A stretch of 64,000 nt of DNA from Sycobia sp. Sy_11 (Eukaryota; Arthropoda; Insecta; Hymenoptera; Epichrysomallidae). Location: positions 651,001 to 715,000 of the forward strand of contig JACCIC010000205.1 of the NCBI GenBank assembly GCA_018907035.1, in the 5' to 3' direction. Below, one piece after another: positions 1-9,451 of this stretch (position 1 is its first letter; the number at the start of each line of letters is the position of its first letter). The notes beneath the pieces were generated by a model that had not been told where the DNA came from, made no database searches, and saw only the letters and a list, made by a program, of their open reading frames with translations. Position numbers and translations under genes: made by a program.

Positions 1-276
1 AGTCGGCTGGTTGGTCCTCGTCCGGCTCCCCCTGCTCGTCCTCCCCTTGTCCGTCGTCTAGCTCGTGCTTCTGCGCGCGGCGCCGATGCTCCATCAGGTC
101 GAGCAGTCCGCGCACGAGCTCGCGCACCGAGGCTTTGATGGCGCTGGCGGTGACTTCTTCCTCGTCGTTCTCCTCGTCGCTGCCCTCGTAGGCGCGACCC
201 AGCCGCGGGATGAACGTCGTCTCCAGGCGCTTGTCACCGCTGATTGCGTCGTCTACCGATGAAGATGCTGGCACCG
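1..276 (-). CDS. Pyrokinin exon 3, partial (FIPRL-amide peptide)
   Basis: The acceptor is CTGACAG at 283-277. The exon supplies the last two bases of codon 112, then stays open to base 1. KR|LETTFIPRL|GR gives a nine-residue pyrokinin with an amidation Gly. A Glu/Asp-rich spacer and a helical stretch with HRRRAQKH follow. No stop codon is seen, so the exon continues off the window. Confidence 0.85.
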
Positions 277-3200
277 CTGTCAGATAGGAGAGTGAGAGGG
301 GGGGACACTACGAGCTATACTTATATACATGTATCTGTTCGAATATTGTTATAGTCTTTGGCGCAAATTGAATTTTAATAATAAATATGACAATTTTTAG
401 TAATTAATCTTGCAAAATACGAAGGAAACTTTGAAAAATATTGCATATAGGACATGGGCTGAAAAGTTTAGAAGTTCTCTTTTTCAGTTATTACCAATCT
501 TTAAAGGACAGCTGTTCCAATTTCGTCAAATTTTATTAATCAGTTTGTGAGTTATTATGCTAATAATGACGTTCCATTTGTTATTTTGAAAACAGCGTAT
601 CACAAAAAGTTTTGGTGTTTAATTATACATGGTTTCTTGATGGAAAAAATATTCTCCAAGTGAAAAATGATGAAAAAAGTATTATCGGAACTCCGCTCCA
701 GCAGAAACAACAATAAAATGTTAACTTGTTGACTTATACTGCGACAAACGTGTTCGTAGAGACGCCGATTATATAGAATGTAGCAGATGTCTAAATGAGG
801 CGATTACATCAGATAACATCAAATAAAATAATCCACAAAATGGCTTGCGAATGATCAAAAATTGAAGTTGTGTCTTAACTTAAGTTGTGTCTTAAAACTT
901 AACCAACCGTCATTTGTGCATCGATGTGTGCAAATGAATGAAATGATCGTGAATCCGTCATTTTATTTCGCAACAAAAACAATCGTCATCCGAATGAACC
1001 ACATCTGTCGAACCTTGTTGAAAATGCCAAAGAAAGTGCATCAATCAGTTGGAATGCTTATCACCTCGGTGTTTGAAAATGCGCATAGTATAATATTCAT
1101 GAAATACCTTGCGAAGGGAAATACCATTAACAGTGAGTATATTCTTATGAGAGCGTTTGACGACTGAAACTGCAACAAAAAATTGACAGAATATGGCAAA
1201 GAAACAATTTTTTTTTTTCATAAGACGATGCACCGTGTCACAAATCAATGAAATCAATGACTAAATCGTATAATTTAGCAAGCTTATAGCTCTCCAGATT
1301 TGGCTCCCAAAGATTATTGGCTGGTCGTAGACCTCAAAAAATAAAAAAATTTTTTTGCCGGTAATAGATTTCGCTGGAATAAAGTGGTTATTGATAAAGT
1401 GAGGCTTGTTTTCAGACAAAAGATAAAAAATCCTTCTACAAATCAATTGTATTGCTCTTGATGGAGAATAGATTGATCAATAAAGTCCATAGTGAACAAA
1501 AAAAACTCGTGTTTTTTTTTGCTAGGCTCGGAACTTTTCAGCCGATGCATTAAGTTCATGCGTAAATCTTAATTAATTAGACCATTCTTTGTTTTTTATA
1601 TGGCCTTTTTCGAGATAATTGCATTTATATCTATATTATATATCATATGACGAAAGAAAAGTATATATAAGAACGTAAACCAATTGGGATATTATCCTGT
1701 TGAATCGATTATTTTTCTGTCGAAAGAATGCTACTATTCCGACAAAATGTATAAAATAAACAACAAATGTATATTCATATGATAAATATACAACTTTGGT
1801 TACAACAATTTTTATGGTTTACACGAGCGTGATTCCATTTTCGTCAATCAACACCAACAGTGTATATGTAAAAATCGAAGGATTTAACAGCCCAATAAGC
1901 GATATTCATTTTCCAAAATTCGGAAGGCCTTCCACGACGCAAGAACATATTCTAAACCGGGAAGATTTTCATACTATCTCTGATACTTTTTTCACGATAA
2001 TTAAATCTTGTGTAGATGTATATACATTTATGTAGTATCGCACACACACACTCATCTTACCGGGATGCCCGCTCCAGGACACCGACGAACCGAGAATGTC
2101 GCCGAGGGCCGCGATCCTCCTGGCGCTCGTCAGCTTGTTGCTGTTGCCGTTCTTGCTGCTGTCGTTGTTGGCGGACCTGCGCCGCCTGCCCAGTCTGGGC
2201 CCGAGCCACATGCGGTTGCCGACGCAGCAGCTGGCCGAGCGAATCATCCGGTTCGCCTCCGGGTCCATCCTCTCCAGGCGTCGGCTTGCCGACCATTCGC
2301 TCGAGGGCCTACCACTGTCTGCAAAAATTGTTTCGTACTGTATCAATAATATAATAGAACCAACGGCTATGTATGACAAGGCTTCTAAAGTGCCGATACA
2401 GTTCGCCGAGGGTCGAAATTGTATTTCGACCGAGTTGAAATCGCGATTCCAAATGCTTTATACGCATACGTAATAATACCGATTCGAGCTTTATTGACTA
2501 TGATTTCTATATATATATTCGTGTTTAACTGACTATCGGTCAAAACGTTAATAAATCATAAAGCAATTAATAGTTTCTTCTTCCAATTTTTTTTCTCTTA
2601 GTTTTAAGATATAGATGTGAAAATCGTTCTACGCGGTCACTAAATACTATATACTGACAAATTCCCTAAATATATTTTCTTACTTCTAATTGATATGCAT
2701 ATATTAAATATATATTTTATTCAAAGAATTTTTTTTCAATGAAATACCTCACTTTTTAACAAAAAAAATAAACATTTTAAGCAAAAACGGTAAACTAAAT
2801 CTGGATTAGATATGTTCATAAATGTCCAGTTTTATACAATTATTGACCAAAAAGACACTTTGCATGTCATCGGAATTACACTGAATTACACGATATATTA
2901 GATCAGTTACTGAAATACGTCTATGTAATTACTTCGTTTAATCTAGATCAAATCAATTACCCTTGATATGGATGGGGCCTCTAATGGCCTGTCCTTGGTA
3001 AGATTCGTAGGAAAGAAGTCTCTTTGGCCAAAATTTAGTAATTTCGTGATTGTGACTTTTGTCATTGAAAAAGGATTGAAACTACATGTAAAGAAATAAA
3101 CAAACTATATGAAGTGTGAAAAATAGAACATTTTACGTCTCGGTTTAAATTCTCGTAACTCTCTCTCTCTCTCTCTCTATTCGCTGGACTCTATTCGACA

Positions 3201-3677
3201 CGAAATTAGTGTAATAACCGGAAAATATCCCAAGGATAATTGTTGTAAGTTGTTAAAAAACATCTACAAGCGTTTTGACTAATACAATGCTTTATCCGCA
3301 ATTCCGCAGTTTTTCAGCAATTTTTATATACATCAAACATACACCTTGTATACGAAATATTCGCCTGCGATTCGGGCAAGTCTATACATGCAACGCATCA
3401 AAATATTTTACATCGCTTCAATCTCAAAATCAGAACTCTAGAATGAATTTTCGGACGTTGTAACGTAAAGTACCGTTAAAAACCGTAGTGGTGCAAATTG
3501 ATTATTTTCCATGAAAGGCACGAATCTGCGCGACAAATATAATAAATAAAATTCATGATAAAGTGTATATATATAAATATACAACAATAATCTCGACCTA
3601 CCGTATGCCCCGGTGGCCGCATCGATCATCGCGATCGCCGCGCACGCGACGATCGCCCAACCTTTGGCTCCGTCCAT
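1..3677 (-). CDS. Pyrokinin/PBAN-type neuropeptide precursor (3 exons, 3' end outside window)
   Basis: Seen: three minus-strand exons join in phase: 3677-3602, 2318-2061 and 276-1, all breaking after codon position 1, with GT donors and AG acceptors. They give about 203 residues before the window edge. Residues 1-25 form a signal peptide (MDGAKG start, Ala/Ile-rich core). Residues 62-70 read MWLGPRLGR followed by more Arg; residues 127-139 contain KR, then LETTFIPRL, then GR. In each case the Gly is an amide donor and the basic residues are cleavage sites. An acidic Glu/Asp spacer follows. Known: FXPRL-amide peptides act on pyrokinin GPCRs (pheromone synthesis, muscle contraction, diapause); WxGPRL is the diapause-hormone/tryptopyrokinin form. 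Inference: a DH-PBAN/hugin-type gene rather than CAPA, because the W-peptide comes first and no PRV peptide is seen. Further peptides may lie beyond base 1. Odd: Leu replaces the usual Phe in WFGPRL, and two adjacent Cys precede it. Confidence 0.85.
277..2060 (-). other. Pyrokinin intron 2
   Basis: AT-rich intron of 1784 bp. Most of it is the mariner relict at 450-1550. The remaining flanks (277-449 and 1553-2060) show only AT-rich sequence and short open frames with no recognisable domain. Confidence 0.75.
450..1550 (+). mobile_element. Mariner-like element relict with terminal inverted repeats
   Basis: The two ends share GGCTGAAAAGTT as an inverted repeat (457-468 and the complement of 1533-1544), with weaker matching further out. 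TA dinucleotides flank the unit (448-449, 1551-1552), the normal target-site duplication of Tc1/mariner elements. The inside is a wrecked transposase on the plus strand; the block around 1291-1320 reads SPDLAPKDYWL, which carries the third acidic residue of the mariner catalytic triad. Frameshifts and stops break the rest. At 1101 bp it is somewhat shorter than a full mariner (about 1.3 kb). It cannot make an active protein. Confidence 0.75.
2061..2318 (-). CDS. Pyrokinin exon 2 (WLGPRL-amide peptide)
   Basis: The acceptor is TTTTTGCAG and the donor is CCCG|GTAAGA. The exon completes residue 26 and encodes residues 27-111. A basic site (MIR, residues 50-52) precedes SASCCVGNRMWLGPRL, which is followed by GRRRR. 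The mature peptide may start after Arg52 or after the internal Arg61. A second dibasic site (residues 92-93) follows. The exon is far more GC-rich than the introns beside it. Confidence 0.85.
2319..3601 (-). other. Pyrokinin intron 1
   Basis: AT-rich, 1283 bp. It holds a short (CT)n tract at about 3161-3178. I see no second coding exon or mobile element in it. Confidence 0.7.
3602..3677 (-). CDS. Pyrokinin exon 1 (signal peptide)
   Basis: This exon has 25 codons plus one base: Met, a short charged stretch, then a hydrophobic Ala/Ile/Val core ending near ATGAY. The donor is G|GTAGGT at 3601-3600. I chose the start at 3677 because it places Met directly before the signal peptide; the frame stays open upstream to 3797, but that extension has no signal-peptide character. 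Confidence 0.8.
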
Positions 3678-3950
3678 CGTCCTGATAGTCGTACTTGTCT
3701 CTCTCTTCCTCTCTCCGCGTTGTTTATATATTATTATACAACTCGCGATCCTCGACAGAACACCACGGAGCTGCAACAGTATACAATCCGAAGCCACGAA
3801 TATCTATAGATATATATGCGTGTGGATTTTATTGCGTAAAAACCTTTGTACAGCGAGTCGTATACACGAGAATCAAGGATCGGTTCGCCTCTGCAGTGGT
3901 ACGTCAGGTGTCCCGCCACTTTTATACATCTCCGGAGGTATTTTCTCTCT

Positions 3951-4009
<59 letters not shown>

Positions 4010-4183
4010 CCTTTCTCTCTCCCTCGCCCTCACCGTCAGGGCGACGGGGGGTTGCTTCGACGATACCCCCGCCGGCGTCGTGAGAACAGCCGCGATTTGT
4101 AACAATTAAGGTGTCCGCGCGACTTTGAGTCGTCCATACGCAATGAGGATCGAGTGCCACGGGCCACGCGGCAATCGACGTTC

Positions 4184-4215
<32 letters not shown>

Positions 4216-6680
4216 AAGATCCAACAGAGTATACGCATTTATACGTCAGAGCGGGACGAAACGAATGAAAATCGAGGAAGTTAAAGGCATATTCGTTCGA
4301 ATATAATTTAATTTAAAAATTTAGTGGTATAGATTTTTGTTGTCGCTATTATTATATACGTATACAGTTAACTTTTTTTCATTACGTACGTATAATAATT
4401 GAAAATTATTATGAAGGGACTGGAAACAACGTTGCGCACTGAAATGATTTTTATTGTCGACTTATCGAGTATTGTTTCGAAATGAGAAAATAAATAGACG
4501 TAAGCCGCTATATTTAAAGCCTGCCTTTTCAATCTTTGTTCTTTGTATTTTAAATACAAATTCTCATTTCGTTTCAGATTTATCAAGAAAAAATTTGTAA
4601 TTTTTACGCGGTTTAGTTGTTTTCACAAAGAAAAAAAATTCGACTTGAAACACTTGTAAACGCTTTGCTAAATTCAGAAAAAAAAACTTCGCTATCTTTA
4701 TCTAATAAAAGATTATTACTTTTAAAATTTAACAAATCGCTTTTTATTTGTTATTGGTATTAAGGGGAGTAAATTAAAGAGGATATAGTACTACAAACTG
4801 TATATTTTTTCGGCACAGTAATTATGAAAATAGGATTGATTATATTTATATTTAGATATAATTTTAGTGAAAAAATATGTTTAGTGTACTCATATTTTTA
4901 TATGATACATATCTTATGCATACAACGTAATCTAAATCATTAAAAACACATCTGATTATTAACACGCGCGTTCTCAGTGCTTTTTCACATATTTAATTGG
5001 GCATGAGCACACAGAAAAGAAAACCATCGCATATGAGAAAAGTGACGGCGCACAGAGGGAATTCATTAATTGTTTATAGACACAAATTACATATTAAACA
5101 TATCTATATATCACTATAAATTAGATACCAAAACGTCAAAATTGAAATGTTAATAAATACAATACGAAGTTTGTGGACAACATATTACTTAAAGTATTTT
5201 GTACAATAGATCAGATTCTTTCTTTCTGTCACATTGACACCCGAATTGATATATACGTATATATACATATACACAATAAAACATAAAATGAGATAATATT
5301 GCACGTCTTATGAAAACAGTGGACGAACCAAACATGCTAAATCCGCCTGCGAACGCCGTAACTCCTCCCCTCCCCGCCTGCTTTAAATTGAATTCGGTCA
5401 ATTAACAAGGCTGCTTGGGGAATCCGACTACCATAAATAATAGAGGTACGATCAACGGTGTAAAGGGTCGTTAATCTGACGGAAAAAAGTGTACCGAGAA
5501 GCGATGCTGCGAGGTATGTGTCTGTGTGTGTGTGTGTGTTTTATATGATCGGTGCGAATTTGGTGTAATGGGGGGAGGGGATGGAGATAAGCTCAAAGAA
5601 TATGTTATATGGAAAAATTTTCATATAATATATAAAGTCCTTTATTTGTTAGTTAAGCTTATTTGCGTAGTATATGCATGTAATCGACTATGAGTTCGTA
5701 CAATAATATTATATACATAGTGACAGGAATAAGTCTACATCCATCGCTGCATACAGACTGCACTGACAATACAATACACTTAATACGCACGATACATTCC
5801 ATCTAAGCCAAAATTTTAGCTGAATTTGGAAAACGGGATACACTCTGCGTTATTGAAAAATGAAATAATATAGTACGTAATTGCGGAAACATGATACATA
5901 ATATGTATAGACAAAAGATTGTGTAATATTATGCAAATGTATGATATATAAGTGAACAGATTTGTCCGTTACACGGATATAAGACTAAAAACGAAATTAA
6001 TGCATTGAGCAATGTACTACAATCTGTATATAAATTAGCATAGATTTCCATGGGGAGTTCTCATTAGTCATTAAAAATTATTTTAAATTATTTTTTAATA
6101 AATATCATCAATATATTATGAATTAACAAAAAAGTTTTTTTTTCATCAAAAAACAGTTAAGTAAAATTTTTTTATATATATATTTAAAAACCTTTATTTA
6201 AAAGCGTAATCAGAATATAAAGAATTCCCTCTATTAAGAACATGTCTACACTTATGTAGAAGGTAAATAATTTTTTATTCCTCGTGTTCATAGACTAACT
6301 ATATTTATTTGAAATCTGTATTACCTGAATATTGCATAAACTTTCGAAAGGCGACGATAGCTTTTCGCGTAAAAATATCTGCGACTAAGCGAGATATACA
6401 TGGGTCATGTTCCAGAGATTGTTAAAGAAAATTTAGTAGAATGGCCGTGACTATTAAAATAATGGCTCAAGCTATCCTGATCAAATTTTTATCAATTATT
6501 TGCGATATAAACGTTATACATATACTACTGTGTACAAATATGAGTAAGACTTTTTCAATTCAAACTTCCTGGTTTTATCGATTCGGTTAAATGCTTTTAT
6601 TTTTAAGTTGGTAGTAAGTACTGTCAGAGTTATTTGTGCCAAATTTCACGCAATTATCTTCATTGGTCATATAGTTACGC
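3678..6680. other. Upstream spacer of the pyrokinin gene
   Basis: No gene is supported. A pyrimidine-rich stretch at 3943-4021 contains a pure (TC)n core, followed by a GC-rich patch (4022-4150), (AT)n at 4184-4215 and (TG)n at 5523-5539. Open frames over the CT tract are Ser-Leu or Arg-Glu microsatellite translations. The rest is AT-rich with nothing recognisable. Confidence 0.6.
3721..3730 (-). promoter_or_regulatory. Possible TATA box of the pyrokinin gene
   Basis: On the minus strand this reads TATATAAACA, about 44-53 bases before the chosen start codon. That would leave a short 5' UTR. No convincing initiator was found at +30, so this is tentative. Confidence 0.25.
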
Positions 6681-7023
6681 TTGTGTTTTGTGAACAAAGA
6701 AAAGTTGTCTCTTCGGTTTCTATATTGTCTCAAATTATTCAACAGAGAAGTAGCATTAAATTTTGTGCGTGAAATGAAAGATCGGCCGCCGAAATATTCA
6801 GAATGTTGCAGAAGGCCTTTCAAAGAGAAGTCAATATCAACAGCAAATGTTTTTGACTGGCATAAATTGTTCAAAGAAGGTCGAGGTTACGTTGAAGACA
6901 AACCACATCAAAGACAACCAAGAACATCTACTGAAGGGCTACGTGTCGAGAAAATCAAAGAATTGGTTCTGCAAAATCGTCGGTTAACTACTAGAGCGCT
7001 TGCTGATATTGTTGGAATTCCCA
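6681..7023 (+). pseudogene. Mariner transposase N-terminal fragment
   Basis: The frame resembles the DNA-binding N terminus of mariner transposases: FKEGRGYVEDKPHQRQPRTS, then EKIKELVLQNRRLTTRALAD, matching the usual pattern of two helix-turn-helix units joined by a basic linker. Homology stops at VGIP. No catalytic DDD domain follows in any frame, so this is a truncated relict. It differs from the copy at 8072-9036 and probably came from another mariner lineage. Confidence 0.65.
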
Positions 7024-7306
7024 TTCTTCCTTTTAACCTACATATTAAAATATAGAGATTAGAAAGATAAAGATAAATATATAATATTGGTCCTATATTT
7101 TTTATTAATGCCCGTATAGTAACTATTATCAAGCCCACTAAAAATTGTCAAATGCCCGCACAATATAAGTTTTATGCGATTGACCTTGAATTTTGTTATT
7201 CTGTGCCGTAGCTAATATCGCTTTAACTTGTGGAAAAATTTACCTCACTCACGAGAACCATCGATGTTTCTTTTATTGTGATTCTTATTGAATATTATAT
7301 AATATA

Positions 7307-7365
7307 ACGATAGAATATGCCTTGGGACGCTATAGAATTTCGTGTTCGGGATGATACAATGCGAA
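7307..7365 (+). repeat. Direct repeat, copy 1
   Basis: About 59 bases (ACGATAGAATATGCC... to ...ACAATGCGAA) recur at 7767-7824 with only one extra G. This is a direct repeat about 460 bp apart, with no coding content. Confidence 0.8.
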
Positions 7366-7381
7366 TTTGTGCTTCATGGTT

Positions 7382-7428
7382 ATAAATTGCACTTATGTCG
7401 ACTGTTGCAAATCAAATTAATAAATATA
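7382..7428 (+). repeat. End fragment of the dispersed inverted-repeat family
   Basis: Matches the outer arm seen at 28708, 40878 and 53766 (shared pattern ACTTATGTCGACTGTTGCAA). Only the terminus is present. Confidence 0.5.
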
Positions 7429-7766
7429 ATTTAATTTATTTAACTTATAATGCTGTTTATTTAATTTACAGTGCTCATACAGTTATATATTTAAGGGCGA
7501 GCGACCTCGTTCGTTCCACAAACTGAGATAGTTATCATCAATCAAATTACAAAAAAAATTCAGAATTTCTTGAAAATTTATGAAAGAAAACATAACTAAA
7601 ATATAGTAAAAAAACTCTGTAAAATTTTAGATTCAAAAAGGTGGTATTTCCCAGATAATTTTCTACAATATGTATATATATATATATTCTACGGGAAAAT
7701 TCTACTTTCAAAATATCCAAGTGTCTCTGAAGTCGTGACAACTTCTATGGAGAGTTTCATGTTCGG

Positions 7767-7824
7767 ACGATAGAATATGCCTTGGGACGCTATAGAATTT
7801 CGTGTTCGGATGATACAATGCGAA
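7767..7824 (+). repeat. Direct repeat, copy 2
   Basis: Second copy of the 7307-7365 repeat. Its 5' neighbour TTTCATGTTCGGA resembles the repeat's own TTTCGTGTTCGGA, which suggests a decayed tandem unit of about 44 bp. Confidence 0.75.
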
Positions 7825-8071
7825 ACATTTCGTAGATATATATATATATTAGGAATTGAACTTAGTTATCGACTTTTTGTTTAGATGGTGATATAAGTAA
7901 TACAAAGTCAGATGTGTCGGATCTCGTACTTATTTTTAAATTTTGGCATTTACCAAGAAAATTCAGTCAATAGGCGCAAGCATTTGTATAAACATTCGAA
8001 TTTTTTGATCAGTGAAAAATGAATCGTGATAAATAGTTTTTTCAACAGGTCTTTTTGCACTATTTTTATTT

Positions 8072-9036
8072 GAAAAAAATGTAGTAGAAACTTATCGATT
8101 GCTTCAAGAATGTTATGGCAAACAAACTCTATGGCTTACAACATATAAAGAGTGGTTTCAGCAGTTTAGAAGTGGAGATACTGATATTAATGACAAAGAA
8201 TGTTCTGGACGACCGAGCAAGTTTGAAGATAGTGAATTGCAAGCATTATTGAACGAAAACTCAGCTCAAACGCAGAAAGAATTCACTAATAATTTAGGAG
8301 TCAGTGACAGGGCAGTTGAAAAAGGTTTACATATGATGGGAAAAATTGATAATGAAAGAAAATGGATGCTACACGATTTGACCGAAAGTGCCATTATGAA
8401 TCGATAAAATATCGTACTGTCTTTGATTGCCAGACAAAAAAGAAGAGTTTTCTGTGGCATATTGAGACTGGTGATGAAAAGTGGATCTAGCATGATAATC
8501 CTAAGCGGAAAAAGTCATGGGTGGACTCAGGCCAACCCAGGCCACCAAAGCGGAACATCTACGATCAAAAGGTATTGCTTTGCATTTGGTGGAACCAACA
8601 GGGTGTGTTGTACTAGGAGCTGCTAAAACCGAATGAAATTAGCACTGCCGAGGTATACAAATGCCAACCGAATGATTTGCAACAGAAATGGATCGAATAT
8701 ATATCAGCAATCGCGAGCAATAGGCGCAAAGTCATTCTCTTGCATGACAACGCTCGATCACATGTTGCGAAAGCCGTCAAAAACACCCTGTTGTAGCTTG
8801 AATGAGAAATGTTGCCGCACCCAGCATACTCACCAGATACAGCACCTTCTGATTACCACCTATTCAGAAGATGCAGCACAACCTCGTTGATATGCACTTC
8901 CGACATGTTCAAGAAGTGCGAGAATTTGTGGATGATTGGATCGCCTCAAAACCACGATCGTTCTTTCGCCACGATATCTTCATATTGCCAGAAAGATGGT
9001 AAAGTAGTAAACAACGACGGAAAATATTTTGATTAA
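8072..9036 (+). pseudogene. Decayed mariner transposase (DD34D type)
   Basis: Read across frames, this covers nearly a whole mariner transposase: ETYRLLQECYG at the N terminus, SGRPSKFED linker, GDEKWI near 8470 (first catalytic Asp), HDNARSHVAK near 8742 (second), and HPAYSPDTAPSDYHLF near 8818 (third), ending at KVVNNDGKYFD. At least two in-frame stops (after WI, and before ELLKPNE) and several frame changes break it, so no active enzyme is made. The upstream inverted repeat was not identified with confidence; the sequence just after the ORF (about 9090-9110) may be the 3' terminus. Confidence 0.8.
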
Positions 9037-9437
9037 GCTAACGTGTATCTATTTTCCACCATGAATGTCTTTTTTTCGTTAAAAAGGATCGGAAACTAAA
9101 TTCGCGTCCTAATACAATAGTTTCGGATTTGTCATTTCTTCTATTCAAACTGAAAAAAACATGGCCCCTAGGTCACTTCGAATATAACGTAACATGTGAA
9201 AACAAAAAGATAATTTGTCTTGACAAATGAATTTAGTATGATATGACATACTAACCATCTTATAAGAGAAGATGGGGGAGACAGAGAGAGGGAGAGACAT
9301 TATCCCAGACAAGAAAAAATAAAATGTACAACAATATATCGACAAGGTGTGGGTAGTGTCAGATTCACCTGAAGAACAAAAAGGATAACACCGACTAAAG
9401 TCACATCTTCTTTAGAATACTAATCCCAAAGTTGAAT
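9037..9437 (+). other. Spacer between mariner relict and LINE
   Basis: No gene. Bases 9351-9405 resemble part of the 3' region of the adjacent LINE (about 9505-9552): both contain GGTAGTGTCRGATTCA and, further on, ACCGACTAAA. This may be the tail of an older related insertion. Confidence 0.4.
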
Positions 9438-9451
9438 ATGACCATTCGTTT
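9438..9451 (+). repeat. LINE target-site duplication (left)
   Basis: ATGACCATTCGTTT occurs here and again at 12388-12401, exactly outside the element. Confidence 0.85.

Noticed and set aside
1..3677. CAPA precursor as the identity of the neuropeptide gene
   Set aside because: No PRV/PRI-type peptide is visible and the W-containing peptide comes first; the off-window part could still change this.
3734..4105. Overlapping ORFs on both strands with Ser-Leu or Arg-Glu runs
   Set aside because: They translate the (TC)n microsatellite; same for frames at 21403-21717, 46640-46870 and 62201-62911.
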